Shown: positions 33,536 to 41,940 of the stretch, piece by piece
Layout: every line of letters starts with the position of its first letter
How positions within the stretch are numbered: position 1 is the first letter of the stretch
DNA from: Acidobacteriota bacterium
GTDB lineage: Bacteria; Acidobacteriota; Terriglobia; Bryobacterales; Bryobacteraceae
DNA length: 48,394 nt
Assembly: GCA_016870995.1 (NCBI GenBank)
Contig: VFZU01000035.1
Location: 1-48,394, forward strand
Reading direction: 5' to 3'
Program-made: the position numbers and the translations under genes
Notes under the pieces: generated by a model
Databases searched by the model: none
Seen by the model: only the letters and a program-made list of their open reading frames with translations
Told to the model about the DNA's origin: nothing

Positions 33536-34219
33536 TCAATGCCACCCTTCGGCGTGAAAGACGTAGCGCTCCCGCTCGCGCTGCCAGACAACTGTAGTGC
33601 GGGTGACGGTGAGATACCAAGTCTCCATCTCAAGTGGCTGACGCGGGCCGATGGCGGCTGGTTGCAGGATCGCGTAGCAATATCCTGTGGGTTGATGGCG
33701 GACCGAGTGGTAGCCGATCCAGTCGAGGTTCGCCTGGCGGGCCTGCCGGGCGAGGGCTTGCGTTTGCTGGTAATTCGAGGGGTGCATCCAGACTGGATCA
33801 GCATTGAGGCGGAGGCCGAGGCCGGCGGCTCCAAGCTGAAACAGGGTTTGAGCGGAAGCGGGAATTTCCGTTAGGCCCTGGCTGTCGGTGAGGAAGCGCC
33901 AGCGCCAGTAGCCCATCTCGGCGCATGCGGTCTGGCGGAGGCGGCCGGCGTAAAGAACACCGGGGTCGGGCCAGGCACGGAAGCGGGAACCGTGTTGGGA
34001 GGGTGGGTAGCGAAAGGGTGTGGCCAGAAGGTAATGAAGATTTTCGGTGCCGTGCGGAAGCGGGGGCTTGGATTGTTCGAGGATCCGCTCGAGGAGTTCC
34101 TGGCGAAGAGGGTCGTGATCGACGAGGCGAAGGGTGGAGACCTGGTGCTGGGCCTCGACGGCGCGCCAGGCTTTGAAGGAGCCGCGGCGCCGGCCTTCGA
34201 GCGGATCTTTAGATGGCAC
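33536..34219 (-). CDS. RES-domain toxin
   Basis: A 227-residue RES protein starting at GTG 34219, 11 nt inside the upstream Xre gene; this start places AWRAVEAQHQVSTLRLVD near the N-terminus as in relatives. Later motifs are HYLLATPFRYPPSQHGSRFR, DPGVLYAGRLRQTACAEMGYWRWRFL, ARQANLDWIGYHSVRH and TWYLTVTRTTVVWQRER. RES toxins degrade NAD+; the conserved Arg/Tyr/Ser positions of the family appear to be present, but I could not align them here. Forms the toxin of an Xre-RES toxin-antitoxin pair. Confidence 0.85.
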   Translation of the reverse strand: MPSKDPLEGRRRGSFKAWRAVEAQHQVSTLRLVDHDPLRQELLERILEQSKPPLPHGTENLHYLLATPFRYPPSQHGSRFRAWPDPGVLYAGRLRQTACAEMGYWRWRFLTDSQGLTEIPASAQTLFQLGAAGLGLRLNADPVWMHPSNYQQTQALARQARQANLDWIGYHSVRHQPTGYCYAILQPAAIGPRQPLEMETWYLTVTRTTVVWQRERERYVFHAEGWH

Positions 34220-34595
34220 GGCTCGCGTCCAGATACTGTACGACAGTGACGAGACCAGCGACGTCGACCAGGAGGCTGAGCGGGGTTGCGCTGAGCGATC
34301 GGTTGGGGCTCGAGAGCCAGCGCCGGGAGAGATCGTCGCGACCACCGGTGATGGAATCGAGAGAGCGGAAGAGGCGGATGAAGAGTGCGGCGAGTTGCCA
34401 TTCCTTGGCGGCAGGTTCGAGGAGGTATCGCTGATTGGCCATGCGAGAGACCGTGGCGGGGCTGAGACCGAGGATCTTGCCAAGTTCAGCCTGGGAGATG
34501 TCGAGGAATGTAGCGGCCTGGACAGTGGCGGCGGTGAGGGTTTGGCGGGCTTCGAGAGAATCCGTGGCGGGAGGTGCGAGGGCCGGCTTGCGCAA
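34209..34595 (-). CDS. Xre/MbcA/ParS-type antitoxin
   Basis: A 128-residue antitoxin. The N-terminal half has a helix-turn-helix (FLDISQAELGKILGLSPATVSRMANQRYLL), and the C-terminal half the toxin-binding MbcA/ParS domain (EWQLAALFIRLFRSLDSITGGRDDLSRRWL, ending VVQYLDASRAI). It binds the RES toxin encoded directly downstream and probably represses its own promoter. The 11-nt overlap with the RES gene ties their translation. This pair is complete and looks intact. Confidence 0.87.
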   Translation of the reverse strand: MRKPALAPPATDSLEARQTLTAATVQAATFLDISQAELGKILGLSPATVSRMANQRYLLEPAAKEWQLAALFIRLFRSLDSITGGRDDLSRRWLSSPNRSLSATPLSLLVDVAGLVTVVQYLDASRAI

Positions 34596-34641
34596 GAAGT
34601 TTCTCCTGAAACAATTATGGCAGATTATTTCAAAAAGAGTT

Positions 34642-34673
34642 GCGCGCCAGCCACGGGGTGGAAGCTGGCGCGC
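34642..34673 (-). terminator. Rho-independent terminator after the TonB-receptor-like gene
   Basis: Perfect 10-bp stem GCGCGCCAGC / GCTGGCGCGC with a 12-nt loop; on the minus strand it is followed by AACTCTTTTTG. It lies 55 nt after the stop of the receptor gene and before the Xre-RES pair, separating the two units. Confidence 0.72.
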
Positions 34674-34727
34674 GGGCGTAAGCCCGATGTATGGAGGGGG
34701 GATCCGTACACCAGTACTTACGAGTTG

Positions 34728-37667
34728 TTAGAAGCTAAAGCGCAGACTCATCTGAATGCGGCGATTGGCCGAGGAGCCACCGCCACCGCCGGGGCCGAAG
34801 CCGCCACCGGTCGTGTTGGAAACACCGAACAGGGGTGAGGTCATGGTGCCGACTGGGGCGCCGAGGTTCACGTTGTTGGTAGCGTTTTGAGCCTGGATGC
34901 TGAGCGTCAAATTGTACTTCTTGTTCTGGCTGCCGAAGATTCCGGGAGGCGGGCCGCCACGGCCGCCGCCGCCCATCATGCCGCCCATGGGAGGACCGCC
35001 GCCGCTGCCACCGCGAGAGCCGCCACCGCCCATACCGCCAGCGCGCATCATCATGCCCATGGGATCCTGTTCGGCTCCCTTGGGTTCACCACCGAAGCCC
35101 CAGGTGCGGCTGAGACGGAGGTTGAGAGTGAACTGGCCGGGGGCCTGGCCGGCGTTGCGGGCGAGCAGTTGCTGGCCGGGCTTGGGATTGGGATCGAGGT
35201 AGCGGCCGTCATAAAAGATGATGCCGGGACCAGGGCCTGAGGCGATGCCGGGGCGATGGATGTTGAGCTGATTGTCGCCGTAGAGGTCGCGGCCGGTGAC
35301 GATGTTGAAGGGGCCACCGGTGCTGAAGACCATGAAGGGGCTCAGACTGACCTTGAAGGGAAGGGTGACGGAACCGGCAGCAAACATGCGGTGACGTACG
35401 TCAAAGCGGTTGCGGCCCCATTCCTGGGAGAGGTCGTAGGTGTCATTGGGGAAGGTGTTGAACCCGTCGGTGTTGCCACGAGCCTTGCCGAGTGTGTAGA
35501 AGGCGAAGACGGAAACCTTGGGATTGATGCGGGCGTTCGTGTTGATGACCAACTGATCCTGCACGAACCGACCGGTGGACTCGTAGAGGTACAAGTTCCC
35601 CGCAGCGGCACTGAAGGGGTACACAGCAGTCGAGGGATTCAGCGGATTGTAAGTGCCAGCCAAGGGCGTATTGATGTTGCGGCTACGGCCCTGGTTGATA
35701 CCGACGGTGTGATTGTAGTTGATGCCGAGAGTGATGTTGCGCGGCAGCGAGCGCTCCATGCCGAAGTTGGCCTGAGCGAGGTAAGGGTTCCGAAGATCCG
35801 GATCTACGGCGCGGGTGATGCCCGAACGCGAGAAGCGCTGGAGCTCCGACACGGGAGGAATGTTGGGATAAAAGTTGGGGAAGCTGACCACGTACTGCTG
35901 CTGCACGATGCCGTTGAGGCGACGGGCGTCGAGGGACAGATCTTCACCGAAACGATCGAAGAAGAGGCCGGCGCCAGCGCGGAGAACCGTCTTGGGAGGA
36001 CGACCACCCTGGGACTTACCAACACCCCAGGCTACGCCGATGCGGGGGGCGAAGTTGAACTGGTTGCGGATATTCGATTGGGTTTCAAAGCGAAGGCCGG
36101 TAGACAGGCTCAAGTTGGGCTTCACGCGCCATTCGTCCTGAATGAACAGACCGGCATCGACCTGATCAATGCTCTGGCGCGGGATACCTGCCGACACCGT
36201 GAATTGCTGAGCACCGCCGCCCTGGGCGCGAATCTGATCAAACGTCAGACCGTTTGCCAAGCCGCGCTGAGTGATGGCGAAGGCGTTGAGGTTGAGGAAG
36301 GTAAAGTTGCCGTTGTAGCCATTGGTATTCTGGTCGGTCTGCTGCACGCCCCGGAGACGGCCGCCCCACTTGACGAGGTGTGTCTTGTAGGTGAACGAAG
36401 TGATGTTGGAGTATTCGTACCGGCGTTCGTTGGTGAAGTTGGCGCTGAAGGTGGCTCCACCGCCGTTGAAGGCGTCGATGACGTTGATCGAGGGGATGAC
36501 CGACTTAGCGGTCTGGTCGTTGCGGTTGTCGACGAACTGGAAGCGGTCTTCGTTGATGATGCGAGCGCTGGCGAGCCAGGTGTGAGTGGCTTGCACTTGT
36601 TGCGTTTTGCCTTCGAACTCGGCGGCACGTTCAGGAAGCGTGAAGGTCGAGATACCAGCGTTGGCGCTGGTGTTGCGCTGGAAGGTATAGCGAGTGGTCA
36701 GGGTGTGCTTGGCGCTCAATTGGAAGTCCGCGCGGGGCGAAATGGTGAGGAAGCGAGTGGGGTTGCCAATGTTCTGGACGAAGGGCACGGGGTTGAAGGA
36801 AGTATCAAGCGTGAGGGCGTTGATCAGGTTGGCTTCGTCGTTAATGCGCGTATCGACGTCGAGGGCGAAGCTGGACTTCTTGGTAAGGGGTCCGCTGATG
36901 CTGCCACTGATCGAGTTCTGATAGGCGTCGGGGCGGGTCTTGGCGAAGTTGTTTCGCGAGTTGAAGATGTTGTTGCCGGCGTTGTAGAAGAACTGGCCGC
37001 GGAATTTGTCCGAGCCGGGCTTGGTGAAGATCTCGATGCGACCGAAGCCGATGCGATCATACTCAGCCGAGAAGGGGTTGGAGTTAACGCGGATCTCGCG
37101 GATGGAGGCCTTCGGGGGCAGGCGGCCGCCGGAGAAGCCGTCGATGAAGAGCTGTGCGCCATTGGGGCCTGCAGCGGGACCAGCCAAGGCGTTGAGTTCG
37201 TTTTGGAGATCGTCGGGGTTGTCGCTGAGCATGGCGAGGTCTTCGCCCTTGAGAACGAGTGCGCCAACGTTGCTTGAAGGATCAACGTCGATGGCAATGG
37301 TGTCGGTGACGGTGATCTCCTGCTTCGAAGCTTCGATGTTGAGCTTGGCGTTGATCGAGATCTGCTTGCCTGCGGCAATGTCAAAGTCCGTCTGTTCAAA
37401 AAGGCTGAAGCCGGTCGAGGAGACTCGGATGGTGTATTTGCCGCCGGGAATGCCGGCTACGGTGAATTTACCGTCGGCATCCGAAGATGCAACTTTGACA
37501 AATCCGCCGGGGCCGGAGACGGTGACCGAAGCGCCCGGGATGGCTGCGCCAGAGGGGTCAGTGACGAGACCTTTGAGGATCGAGCCGGTTGGGGCTTGTC
37601 CGAGTGCCATCATCGCCGAGGCGACGAGGCTGAAAAAAAGGCAAAGTAATCGAGTGTGGGAGTTCAT
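34728..37667 (-). CDS. TonB-dependent receptor-like protein with carboxypeptidase-regulatory domain
   Basis: A 979-residue outer-membrane protein. CAGGAG 7 nt upstream supports ATG 37667 and a signal peptide (MNSHTRLLCLFFSLVASAMM). Next come a carboxypeptidase-regulatory domain (GSILKGLVTDPSGAAIPGAS..., GKYTIRVSSTGF), a plug domain (LQNELNALAG..., FIDGFSGGRLPPKASIREIR) and a long barrel ending IQMSLRFSF. Near the C-terminus, before SQNKKYNLTLSIQAQN, lies a Gly/Met/Pro-rich insertion (MGMMMRAGGMGGGG, GGPPMGGMMGGGG). Such receptors import large or complexed substrates in Acidobacteriota. 67 nt downstream of the Gly/Pro-rich exported protein, with which it likely shares an operon. Confidence 0.88.
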   Translation of the reverse strand: MNSHTRLLCLFFSLVASAMMALGQAPTGSILKGLVTDPSGAAIPGASVTVSGPGGFVKVASSDADGKFTVAGIPGGKYTIRVSSTGFSLFEQTDFDIAAGKQISINAKLNIEASKQEITVTDTIAIDVDPSSNVGALVLKGEDLAMLSDNPDDLQNELNALAGPAAGPNGAQLFIDGFSGGRLPPKASIREIRVNSNPFSAEYDRIGFGRIEIFTKPGSDKFRGQFFYNAGNNIFNSRNNFAKTRPDAYQNSISGSISGPLTKKSSFALDVDTRINDEANLINALTLDTSFNPVPFVQNIGNPTRFLTISPRADFQLSAKHTLTTRYTFQRNTSANAGISTFTLPERAAEFEGKTQQVQATHTWLASARIINEDRFQFVDNRNDQTAKSVIPSINVIDAFNGGGATFSANFTNERRYEYSNITSFTYKTHLVKWGGRLRGVQQTDQNTNGYNGNFTFLNLNAFAITQRGLANGLTFDQIRAQGGGAQQFTVSAGIPRQSIDQVDAGLFIQDEWRVKPNLSLSTGLRFETQSNIRNQFNFAPRIGVAWGVGKSQGGRPPKTVLRAGAGLFFDRFGEDLSLDARRLNGIVQQQYVVSFPNFYPNIPPVSELQRFSRSGITRAVDPDLRNPYLAQANFGMERSLPRNITLGINYNHTVGINQGRSRNINTPLAGTYNPLNPSTAVYPFSAAAGNLYLYESTGRFVQDQLVINTNARINPKVSVFAFYTLGKARGNTDGFNTFPNDTYDLSQEWGRNRFDVRHRMFAAGSVTLPFKVSLSPFMVFSTGGPFNIVTGRDLYGDNQLNIHRPGIASGPGPGIIFYDGRYLDPNPKPGQQLLARNAGQAPGQFTLNLRLSRTWGFGGEPKGAEQDPMGMMMRAGGMGGGGSRGGSGGGPPMGGMMGGGGRGGPPPGIFGSQNKKYNLTLSIQAQNATNNVNLGAPVGTMTSPLFGVSNTTGGGFGPGGGGGSSANRRIQMSLRFSF

Positions 37668-37734
37668 GGTTGCTCCTGAAGCAAGAAATTTCGAGTTTTT
37701 AAAGCTAAAGATTGCTGTCCTGAGAGGCGAGTCC

Positions 37735-39039
37735 TTACTGCGGACCGCCACCCATTCCGCCGCCGCCCATCATGCCGGCGCCGCCGTCCAGATTCCAGGT
37801 TCCGAGCTGCGAGGCGCGAGAGCCGTTTGAGGGCGTGGCCAAAATCGGCTCCACCCCAGCGAGGATGGTGATCGCCACCACCTTATTTGGTTCTTTGGTC
37901 TTGCTGACCGAGAGGATCAGCGGATCGTTCTTTTTGAGTTCTGTGAGAGGGATGGCGGGGGAACGGTCGATTGCAATGCCCATCATGTCGCCACCAGCAG
38001 GTCGACGGCCTGCGCCGCCAGCCATACCGGTTGGGGGACCACCTGCGCCGGGAGCGCCGGAAGGACGCATACCCATGCCAGTAGGAGGGCCGCCCGCTCC
38101 AGGAGGGCCGCCAGTTCCGGCAGGGCCGCCCGCTCCGGCAGGGCCGCCCGCTCCGGGAGGGCCGCCCGCTCTGGGAGGGCCGCCCGCTCCGGGCCGGCCA
38201 CCACCCATGCCCATGCCTGCAAAGCCACCATTGATCGCCATGGCCATCATCGTGGCGGCCATTTCAGGAAGCTTCTTCAAATTGGCGTCTTTGCCGATTT
38301 TGACGAAGAGAGGCTTCTTGGTGTCGAGATCGGTAACTTCAATCACACCATTGACCGTATCGATGTTCTTGATCGTGGCGGCGATGTTGCGGAACGCGCC
38401 GCTGACCACTTGCTCAGCCGTGTAGGTGGCGCCATCATCGCTCTTGGTACCGAGAGCGCGAACCTGGTCGTCTTTTTCGATGTCGTCAATCGTGCTGGCG
38501 ACCGCATCGGAAAATTTGACGCTGCCTTCGGCGTATCGCTTCATTGAGGCTTTCTCGGCGATCACGACTTTCACAGACTTAACGCCTTCGGTGCCGCGCG
38601 AGTTGACCGTAACTGTACGAGTAGCTTTGTCAACAGCGGTGACAATGCCCGAAACGCCTTTGGTAGCCCACAGCATCTGTTCCTGCTGTTGCTTCTTGGC
38701 GATATCGGTTTTGCTCATCAGCACAACCAGCGTGGCGTTCATCGTTCCATCAGCAAGAGGGCCACGGGCCAATACTCGATCTCCAGCAGAAACAGACGAC
38801 AACTCAGCCGGCTTGGCATTCTGCAGATTCTGCTCACCCGGAGGGATCTGCGATACGCGGGCTGCATCGGCAACCTTGACTTTTGTTTCTGAACCGTCGT
38901 CGGCCTTGATCGACAGTGTCCGTGCTGCTGCGTCCACCGCAGTGACGGTGCCGACGACCGGCTTCGGCGCCTGAGCCATCAATCCCATTGCGATCAGGGC
39001 GAGGCTGAAGAGTTTCGTCATGAAAGAAGTTTTTCCCAT
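37735..39039 (-). CDS. exported DUF5666-like protein with Gly/Pro/Met-rich repeats
   Basis: A 434-residue protein with a signal peptide (FMTKLFSLALIAMGLMAQA). Three copies of a small beta motif follow: GTVTAVDAAARTLSIKADDG, GIVTAVDKATRTVTVNSRG and GVIEVTDLDTKKPLFVK, typical of DUF5666/OB-like domains. A low-complexity stretch (about 265-330) is built from six-residue GAGGPP-type repeats, and the protein ends GMMGGGGMGGGPQ. ATG 39039 is preferred to 39021 because an excellent Shine-Dalgarno (AAAGGAGGT, 39054-39062) lies upstream, though 14 nt away. Function unknown; surface exposure or metal binding by the Met/Gly tracts is only a possibility. Confidence 0.75.
   Translation of the reverse strand: MGKTSFMTKLFSLALIAMGLMAQAPKPVVGTVTAVDAAARTLSIKADDGSETKVKVADAARVSQIPPGEQNLQNAKPAELSSVSAGDRVLARGPLADGTMNATLVVLMSKTDIAKKQQQEQMLWATKGVSGIVTAVDKATRTVTVNSRGTEGVKSVKVVIAEKASMKRYAEGSVKFSDAVASTIDDIEKDDQVRALGTKSDDGATYTAEQVVSGAFRNIAATIKNIDTVNGVIEVTDLDTKKPLFVKIGKDANLKKLPEMAATMMAMAINGGFAGMGMGGGRPGAGGPPRAGGPPGAGGPAGAGGPAGTGGPPGAGGPPTGMGMRPSGAPGAGGPPTGMAGGAGRRPAGGDMMGIAIDRSPAIPLTELKKNDPLILSVSKTKEPNKVVAITILAGVEPILATPSNGSRASQLGTWNLDGGAGMMGGGGMGGGPQ
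38084..38191 (+). repeat. six 18-bp tandem repeats inside the Gly/Pro-rich gene
   Basis: Six head-to-tail units of an 18-base sequence (consensus GGAGGGCCGCCCGCTCCG on the + strand) at 38084, 38102, 38120, 38138, 38156 and 38174, with one to four differences each. In frame they encode the GAGGPP-type repeats of the minus-strand gene, so copy-number change would alter protein length without shifting the frame. Confidence 0.9.
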
Positions 39040-39142
39040 CTCAAAAATTACTGACCTCCTTTAAGACGGAGAAGTTAGACCCAAGATCCAAAAACCCATG
39101 TAAAGTTTTGTGAACCTTTCCTTAACCCAACGGATTGTTGGC

Positions 39143-39148
39143 TATACT
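39143..39148 (+). promoter_or_regulatory. -10 element of the phoH-era operon (candidate)
   Basis: TATACT (five of six matches to TATAAT) ahead of phoH, in the otherwise AT-rich 39040-39164 gap. Transcription would start near 39155, which argues for the TTG start at 39165 rather than an upstream TTG at 39135. No convincing -35 box is seen. Confidence 0.4.
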
Positions 39149-39164
39149 CTTATATTGGAAAGAG

Positions 39165-40214
39165 TTGAAGATCAGTGTTCTTGTAACTAAGGGCATCGAG
39201 TCCTTTTTCGGCACCCGGGACGAAAACATTCGTCTGATGGAGCGCAATCTTGGCGTTCGGACGTTTCTACGGCACGACAATCTGGAGATTGAAGGGGACG
39301 AGAAGGCCGTTGAGAGAGCCCGCCAGATTTTTGAGGATTACCTCTCTTTGCAAAAAGAAGGGCATGTCATTTCGAATGCCGACCTCAATAACTTCATGCG
39401 GGTGGTTACCGTTGAAGACCAAACGACCTTACGAAATCTTTACTTAAGCGGACGGCAACGGAGTTTTGGGAAGAAAATTCTGGCGCCGAAGACGGTGAAC
39501 CAGCGCCGTTACGTCGAGGCCATCGAGAAGCACGACCTCACTTTCGGGATCGGGCCGGCGGGTACGGGTAAGACGTATCTGGCCGTGGCCATGGCGGTTT
39601 CGGCACTGCTGAACAAGCAGGTGAGCCGGATTATGCTGACTCGGCCGGCGGTCGAAGCCGGCGAGAAGCTTGGGTTTCTGCCAGGCACCCTGCAGGAAAA
39701 AGTAGACCCGTACTTGCGGCCACTCTATGACGCGATGTTCGACATGATCGAGGCCGACAAGGTGGAGAAGCTGCTTGAGAAGAACACGATCGAAATTGCT
39801 CCGATCGCCTTCATGCGGGGCCGCACGTTGAATGACGCCTACATCATCGTCGACGAAAGCCAGAACTGCACGCCAGATCAGATGAAGATGATTTTGACGC
39901 GCATGGGCTTCAACTCGAAGATGGTTGTGACTGGCGATATTACGCAGATCGACCTTCCGGGTGGCAAGCGAAGCGGACTGATCGAAGTGACCGAAGTGCT
40001 GAAGAATGTCGAAGGGGTGGCCTTCATTCATTTCGACGATAAAGACGTTGTGCGCCACAGCCTTGTACAGCGGATTGTGCGTGCCTACGAAGCATATTCC
40101 GAGAAAACCGGCATCGGCCGGCAGATGCTGCTCAAGCTGGACGAGCCGGTGCCTGTATCGGCAGCCGTTGCCAGCATTACTCCTGGTTCCCCTGTAGATC
40201 TCCCTGAAGCCTGA
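39165..40214 (+). CDS. ybeZ: PhoH-family ATPase (YbeZ)
   Basis: A 349-residue PhoH/YbeZ protein. TTG 39165 follows GGAAAGAG and the -10 candidate. An N-terminal KH-like domain (VRTFLRHDNLEIEGDEKAVERARQIF) precedes the P-loop ATPase: Walker A GPAGTGKT (residues 130-137), IMLTRPAVEAGEKLGFLPG, Walker B YIIVDESQN and MVVTGDITQIDLP. It pairs with YbeY in RNA processing and ribosome quality control. The stop TGA overlaps the ybeY ATG by one base. Confidence 0.93.
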   Translation: MKISVLVTKGIESFFGTRDENIRLMERNLGVRTFLRHDNLEIEGDEKAVERARQIFEDYLSLQKEGHVISNADLNNFMRVVTVEDQTTLRNLYLSGRQRSFGKKILAPKTVNQRRYVEAIEKHDLTFGIGPAGTGKTYLAVAMAVSALLNKQVSRIMLTRPAVEAGEKLGFLPGTLQEKVDPYLRPLYDAMFDMIEADKVEKLLEKNTIEIAPIAFMRGRTLNDAYIIVDESQNCTPDQMKMILTRMGFNSKMVVTGDITQIDLPGGKRSGLIEVTEVLKNVEGVAFIHFDDKDVVRHSLVQRIVRAYEAYSEKTGIGRQMLLKLDEPVPVSAAVASITPGSPVDLPEA

Positions 40215-40651
40215 TGGGCAAACGCGCGACCATTCTGTTTCGCAAGACCCTTGCCAAAGGGGAACGAGAACTCGTGCGCGAGTTCGCCGAGCAGATCGCG
40301 GAAGAAGTTCTTGAGGGTGGGCAGTTTGTGTGCCTCATCACGGGCGATGCACAACTGCAGCAATTGAATCGTGACTTTCTTGGTCATGACTATCCCACCG
40401 ATGTGTTGAGCTTCCCCACCGGCAACGCTGTGGAGCCCGGCGAACTGGCGATCTCGCTCGAACGGGCCGCCGAGCAAGCTGCCGCGCACGGCCATGGACT
40501 GGTTGACGAGTTAAAGATCCTGATGCTGCATGGGGCGCTGCATTTGATGGGGATGGATCACGAGACGGACAAGGGCCAAATGCGGCGCACGGAAACCAAG
40601 TGGCGCAAGCACTTTAAGCTGACCCGCGGATTGATCGAGAGGGCTCGATGA
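40214..40651 (+). CDS. ybeY: endoribonuclease YbeY
   Basis: A 145-residue metal-dependent RNase involved in 16S rRNA 3' maturation. The zinc-binding motif HGALHLMGMDHETDKG has His106, His110 and His116; PTDVLSFP is also diagnostic. It overlaps ybeZ by one base and the next gene by 4 nt. The universal ybeZ-ybeY pair is intact here. Confidence 0.95.
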   Translation: MGKRATILFRKTLAKGERELVREFAEQIAEEVLEGGQFVCLITGDAQLQQLNRDFLGHDYPTDVLSFPTGNAVEPGELAISLERAAEQAAAHGHGLVDELKILMLHGALHLMGMDHETDKGQMRRTETKWRKHFKLTRGLIERAR

Positions 40652-41940
40652 TCACAGTCTTCTGGATCGGACTTTATGCAGCGGCGCTGGGCGCGTTGAT
40701 GATTTTTTCGTTTGTGCAACTGCTGTATCTCGAGAGCATGCGATTGCGGGCGCGCGATTCTGAAGCGCTTGAGTACTTCAAGGAACATATCTCCGAACGG
40801 CTCGACATGGAGACCGACCAGGCGGCCCTGATCTTCAGCCTGTACAAGCACAGCCTGCTGGTTTGCATTGGGGTACTTGCGTTTTATCTGAGCGATGGCG
40901 GGCCGACGCCCGTGCTCGACATTCTGCAGGGGATTCTCGTCGCTTTGGTGTCGATGGCCATCTGCTCGTATCTGCTGCCGCAGTTGATGTACCGGCGCGC
41001 CTCGGGTGCAATCCTGAAGCCACTGGTGCCGCTGCTTAAGTTGGCGGCGCTGTTGATGAAGCCTTTTGCGGCACTGCTGTCGTTTGCTGAGACGCTGGCG
41101 GAAATCAGCAAGCCGAGCGAAAGCCTGGAGGATGGCGCAAGCCCGCAGGAGGAAATCGAGGCACTGATCGCTGCGGGTGAGGAAGAAGGACTGATTGAGG
41201 AAGGCGACAAGAAGCTGATTCAGTCGGTTGTGGCGTTCGGGGATAAAAGGGTGCGAGAAGTGATGACGCCACGACCGAACATCGTCGCCATCGATGGTGG
41301 GCGTGCGCTCGAAGAGCTGCGCCGGCTGGTGATCAACGAACAGTTTTCGCGGATCCCGGTGTTTGACGGCGACATCGACAAGATTACCGGCTTCGTGCAT
41401 GTGAGGGACATGTTCGAGGTAGAGGACAAGGATCGAGCTGGCATGAAGGCGAGAGACCTTGAACGTGACATTGCCTTTGTGCCTGAAACAAAGCTTGTGA
41501 CGGATCTACTGAAGGAAATGCAGCGCGACGGCAACCATATGGCAATCGTAGTGGATGAATATGGCACCACTGCGGGCCTGGCTACGATGGAAGACCTGGT
41601 GGAAGAAGTGTTTGGCGAGATCCGTGACGAACATGAGCCGGGCCACGACGTCATCACTGAACAGGATGGCAAATTCATCGTGGCAGGCAGCTTCGATGTC
41701 GACCACTTGAAGGATCTGGTGGAGTTCCGCCCGGACGAAGAGATCGAAGCGACGACCGTGGGCGGCCTGGCAACCGAGTGGTTTGGCCGGGTGCCGAAGC
41801 CTGGGGAAGCTATTGAGCGCGACGGCGTGCGGCTTGAAGTGCTGTCGAGCGACGAGCGCCGTGTGGAAAAGCTAAGACTGTCGCGGGCGAGCGAGCCCGA
41901 AGAAGAAGAAAATGTCGAATCCCCAAACAGCGAAAACTAA
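40648..41940 (+). CDS. CNNM/CorC-type membrane protein with CBS domains
   Basis: A 430-residue hemolysin-C-like protein. N-terminal CNNM membrane domain (ITVFWIGLYAAALGALMIFSFV; VCIGVLAFYLSDGG; ILQGILVALVSMAICSYLL). Then acidic helix (ASPQEEIEALIAAGEEEGLIEEGDKKLIQSVV), two CBS domains (VREVMTPRPNIVAI; IDKITGFVHVRDMF; NHMAIVVDEYGTTAGLATMEDLVEEVFGEI), and a C-terminal CorC/HlyC domain (FIVAGSFDVDHLKDL). Family members affect Mg2+/Co2+ transport or cell-wall stress. It occupies the ybeX position between ybeY and era, but carries the membrane domain that ybeX/CorC of E. coli lacks. Confidence 0.9.
   Translation: MITVFWIGLYAAALGALMIFSFVQLLYLESMRLRARDSEALEYFKEHISERLDMETDQAALIFSLYKHSLLVCIGVLAFYLSDGGPTPVLDILQGILVALVSMAICSYLLPQLMYRRASGAILKPLVPLLKLAALLMKPFAALLSFAETLAEISKPSESLEDGASPQEEIEALIAAGEEEGLIEEGDKKLIQSVVAFGDKRVREVMTPRPNIVAIDGGRALEELRRLVINEQFSRIPVFDGDIDKITGFVHVRDMFEVEDKDRAGMKARDLERDIAFVPETKLVTDLLKEMQRDGNHMAIVVDEYGTTAGLATMEDLVEEVFGEIRDEHEPGHDVITEQDGKFIVAGSFDVDHLKDLVEFRPDEEIEATTVGGLATEWFGRVPKPGEAIERDGVRLEVLSSDERRVEKLRLSRASEPEEEENVESPNSEN

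Noticed and set aside
35256-37277. 673-codon + strand open frame opposite the TonB-receptor-like gene
   Set aside because: Same reason: a shadow of a long, well-supported minus-strand gene.
38084-38191. Tandem repeat as a CRISPR array
   Set aside because: Units are head-to-tail with no spacers and encode protein repeats in frame.
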